A stretch of 41,029 bases of DNA, from NCBI GenBank assembly GCA_910577995.1, contig CAJTND010000011.1:1-41029 (forward strand), given 5' to 3'. Positions 40,488 through 41,029 of this stretch are shown one piece after another; the stretch's first letter is position 1, and each line of letters opens with the position of its first letter. The DNA is from an uncultured Christensenella sp. (GTDB taxonomy: Bacteria; Bacillota; Clostridia; Christensenellales; Pumilibacteraceae). The notes below the pieces were generated by a model. That model saw only the letters and a list, made by a program, of their open reading frames with translations, had not been told where the DNA came from and did not search any database. The position numbers and the translations under genes are program-made.

Positions 40488-40639
40488 AACGAACGGTACA
40501 ATAAACACGCAGTCACCTCGTCGCTTCCCCTCGGCAGTAGCGGCGTAGTCGTTTCACGCGTTATGCCGTCGCCCATTGATATAGGCAATAACTTTTCCTA
40601 ACGTCATCTCGTCGCTTCCCCTTACTCACATACACCCGT

Positions 40640-40797
40640 CACGCCGTCGCTTCCCCCTCTCGGGGGAAGTGGTTTTGAACGCAGCGAAAAACCGATAGGG
40701 GCTTTATGGAAACTTTCGCTTTACTACTTATTCTGCCTTACCGTAAAGCCCCCTCCGTCGGCTTCGCCGACACCTCCCCCAAAAGGGGGCGGCGAAG
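40640..40797. repeat. Composite palindromic module, complete copy
   Basis: Left arm with CCCCCTCTCGGGGG and a second hairpin GGTTTT...AAAACC, then GATAGGGGCTTTA. A core of about 37 bp follows, then the right arm TAAAGCCCCCTCC with hairpin GTCGGC-ttc-GCCGAC and CTCCCCCAAAAGGGGG. The organisation is the same as at 3484-3646, with different stem sequences that still pair. Confidence 0.8.
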
Positions 40798-40823
40798 TTG
40801 TTGCACGCAGTCAAACTCGTTTT

Positions 40824-40899
40824 GTCATCCTGAGCGAAGCGAAGGATCTCATCCTTATTTACTTAACCATAGAGACTCTTCGCTTACGCTCAGAGTGAC
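40824..40899. repeat. 76-bp dispersed repeat, copy 2
   Basis: Matches copy 1 at 40412 in length and ends. The central 20 or so bases differ, while the terminal hairpin arms are conserved. Confidence 0.8.
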
Positions 40900-40927
40900 A
40901 AACGAACGGAATACATAAACAAGCAGT

Positions 40928-41029
40928 CGCCTCGTCGCTTCCCCCTCTTGGGGGAAGTGGCACGAAGTGCCGATAGGGGCGTTATTGTAACTATCGCTCT
41001 GCTACTATATTCCTGCCCTACAGTAAAGC
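40928..41029. repeat. Composite palindromic module cut by the window edge
   Basis: Left arm CCCCCTCTTGGGGG, second hairpin GGCAC-gaa-GTGCC, GATAGGGGC, the core ending CTGCCCTACAG, and the first bases TAAAGC of a right arm before the window ends. The remainder of 40271-41029 between the listed repeats holds further GTCGCTTCCCC fragments and no gene I can support. Confidence 0.75.

Overview
The window looks like chromosome of an uncultured anaerobic Firmicutes (Clostridia-like) bacterium of moderately high GC. This is inferred from the AGGAGG-type ribosome binding sites, the very regular TTGACA-N17-TATAAT promoters, the gene families (YitT, PepF, HelD-like helicase, FakA-like domain, BspA-type leucine-rich repeats, Listeria-Bacteroides repeats) and the oxygen-sensitive [4Fe-4S] type of dihydroxyacid dehydratase. 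TGA is used as a stop. I cannot name the genus from sequence alone.

Layout. 1-3810: interspersed palindromic repeats flank a large BspA-like LRR lipoprotein. 3811-6290: a two-gene operon encodes a TIR-domain protein with a PLD-like (DUF5919-type) C-terminus and an inositol-monophosphatase/HAD phosphatase fusion. 6429-12400: tRNA-Arg(ACG), a GNAT acetyltransferase, an MFS transporter overlapping a small ferredoxin, a membrane protein, a YitT protein, a free-standing FakA middle domain and a PTS EIIC-like protein. 12517-20769: a hotdog thioesterase diverges from a branched-chain amino acid cluster (ilvB, ilvN, a small membrane protein, ilvD, leuC, leuD, leuB) that ends in acpP. leuD carries a frameshift. 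20880-24278: a lower-GC block holds a TIR-LRR protein and an ArsB-like transporter in one operon, opposite an XRE regulator, with two palindromes between them. 24401-28672: a transglutaminase lipoprotein and an HtrA protease, a 37-bp tandem repeat array, ung with an ArsR regulator, and a 56-residue Met/Leu-rich protein. 28744-39266: a long minus-strand run of argS, ychF, a HelD-like helicase, a ZIP transporter, an M3 peptidase, a GH13 glucosidase and a Wzz-like protein. 39482-40270: an SDR oxidoreductase. 40271-41029: another repeat cluster.

How genes work together. IlvBN and IlvD carry out steps 1 and 3 of valine/isoleucine synthesis, and LeuCD and LeuB the later leucine steps. ilvC, ilvE and leuA are not in the window. 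ArgS and YchF serve translation. The two TIR proteins differ in architecture and are the best candidates for undescribed immunity or stress-signalling systems.

A striking regulatory theme is that six genes (yitT-like, EIIC-like, ilvB, htrA-like, arsR-like, helD-like) have a promoter whose -10 box ends only 6-7 nt before the start codon. This predicts leaderless mRNAs next to conventional Shine-Dalgarno genes. All functional statements come from reading motifs in the sequence and from family knowledge; no database search was run.
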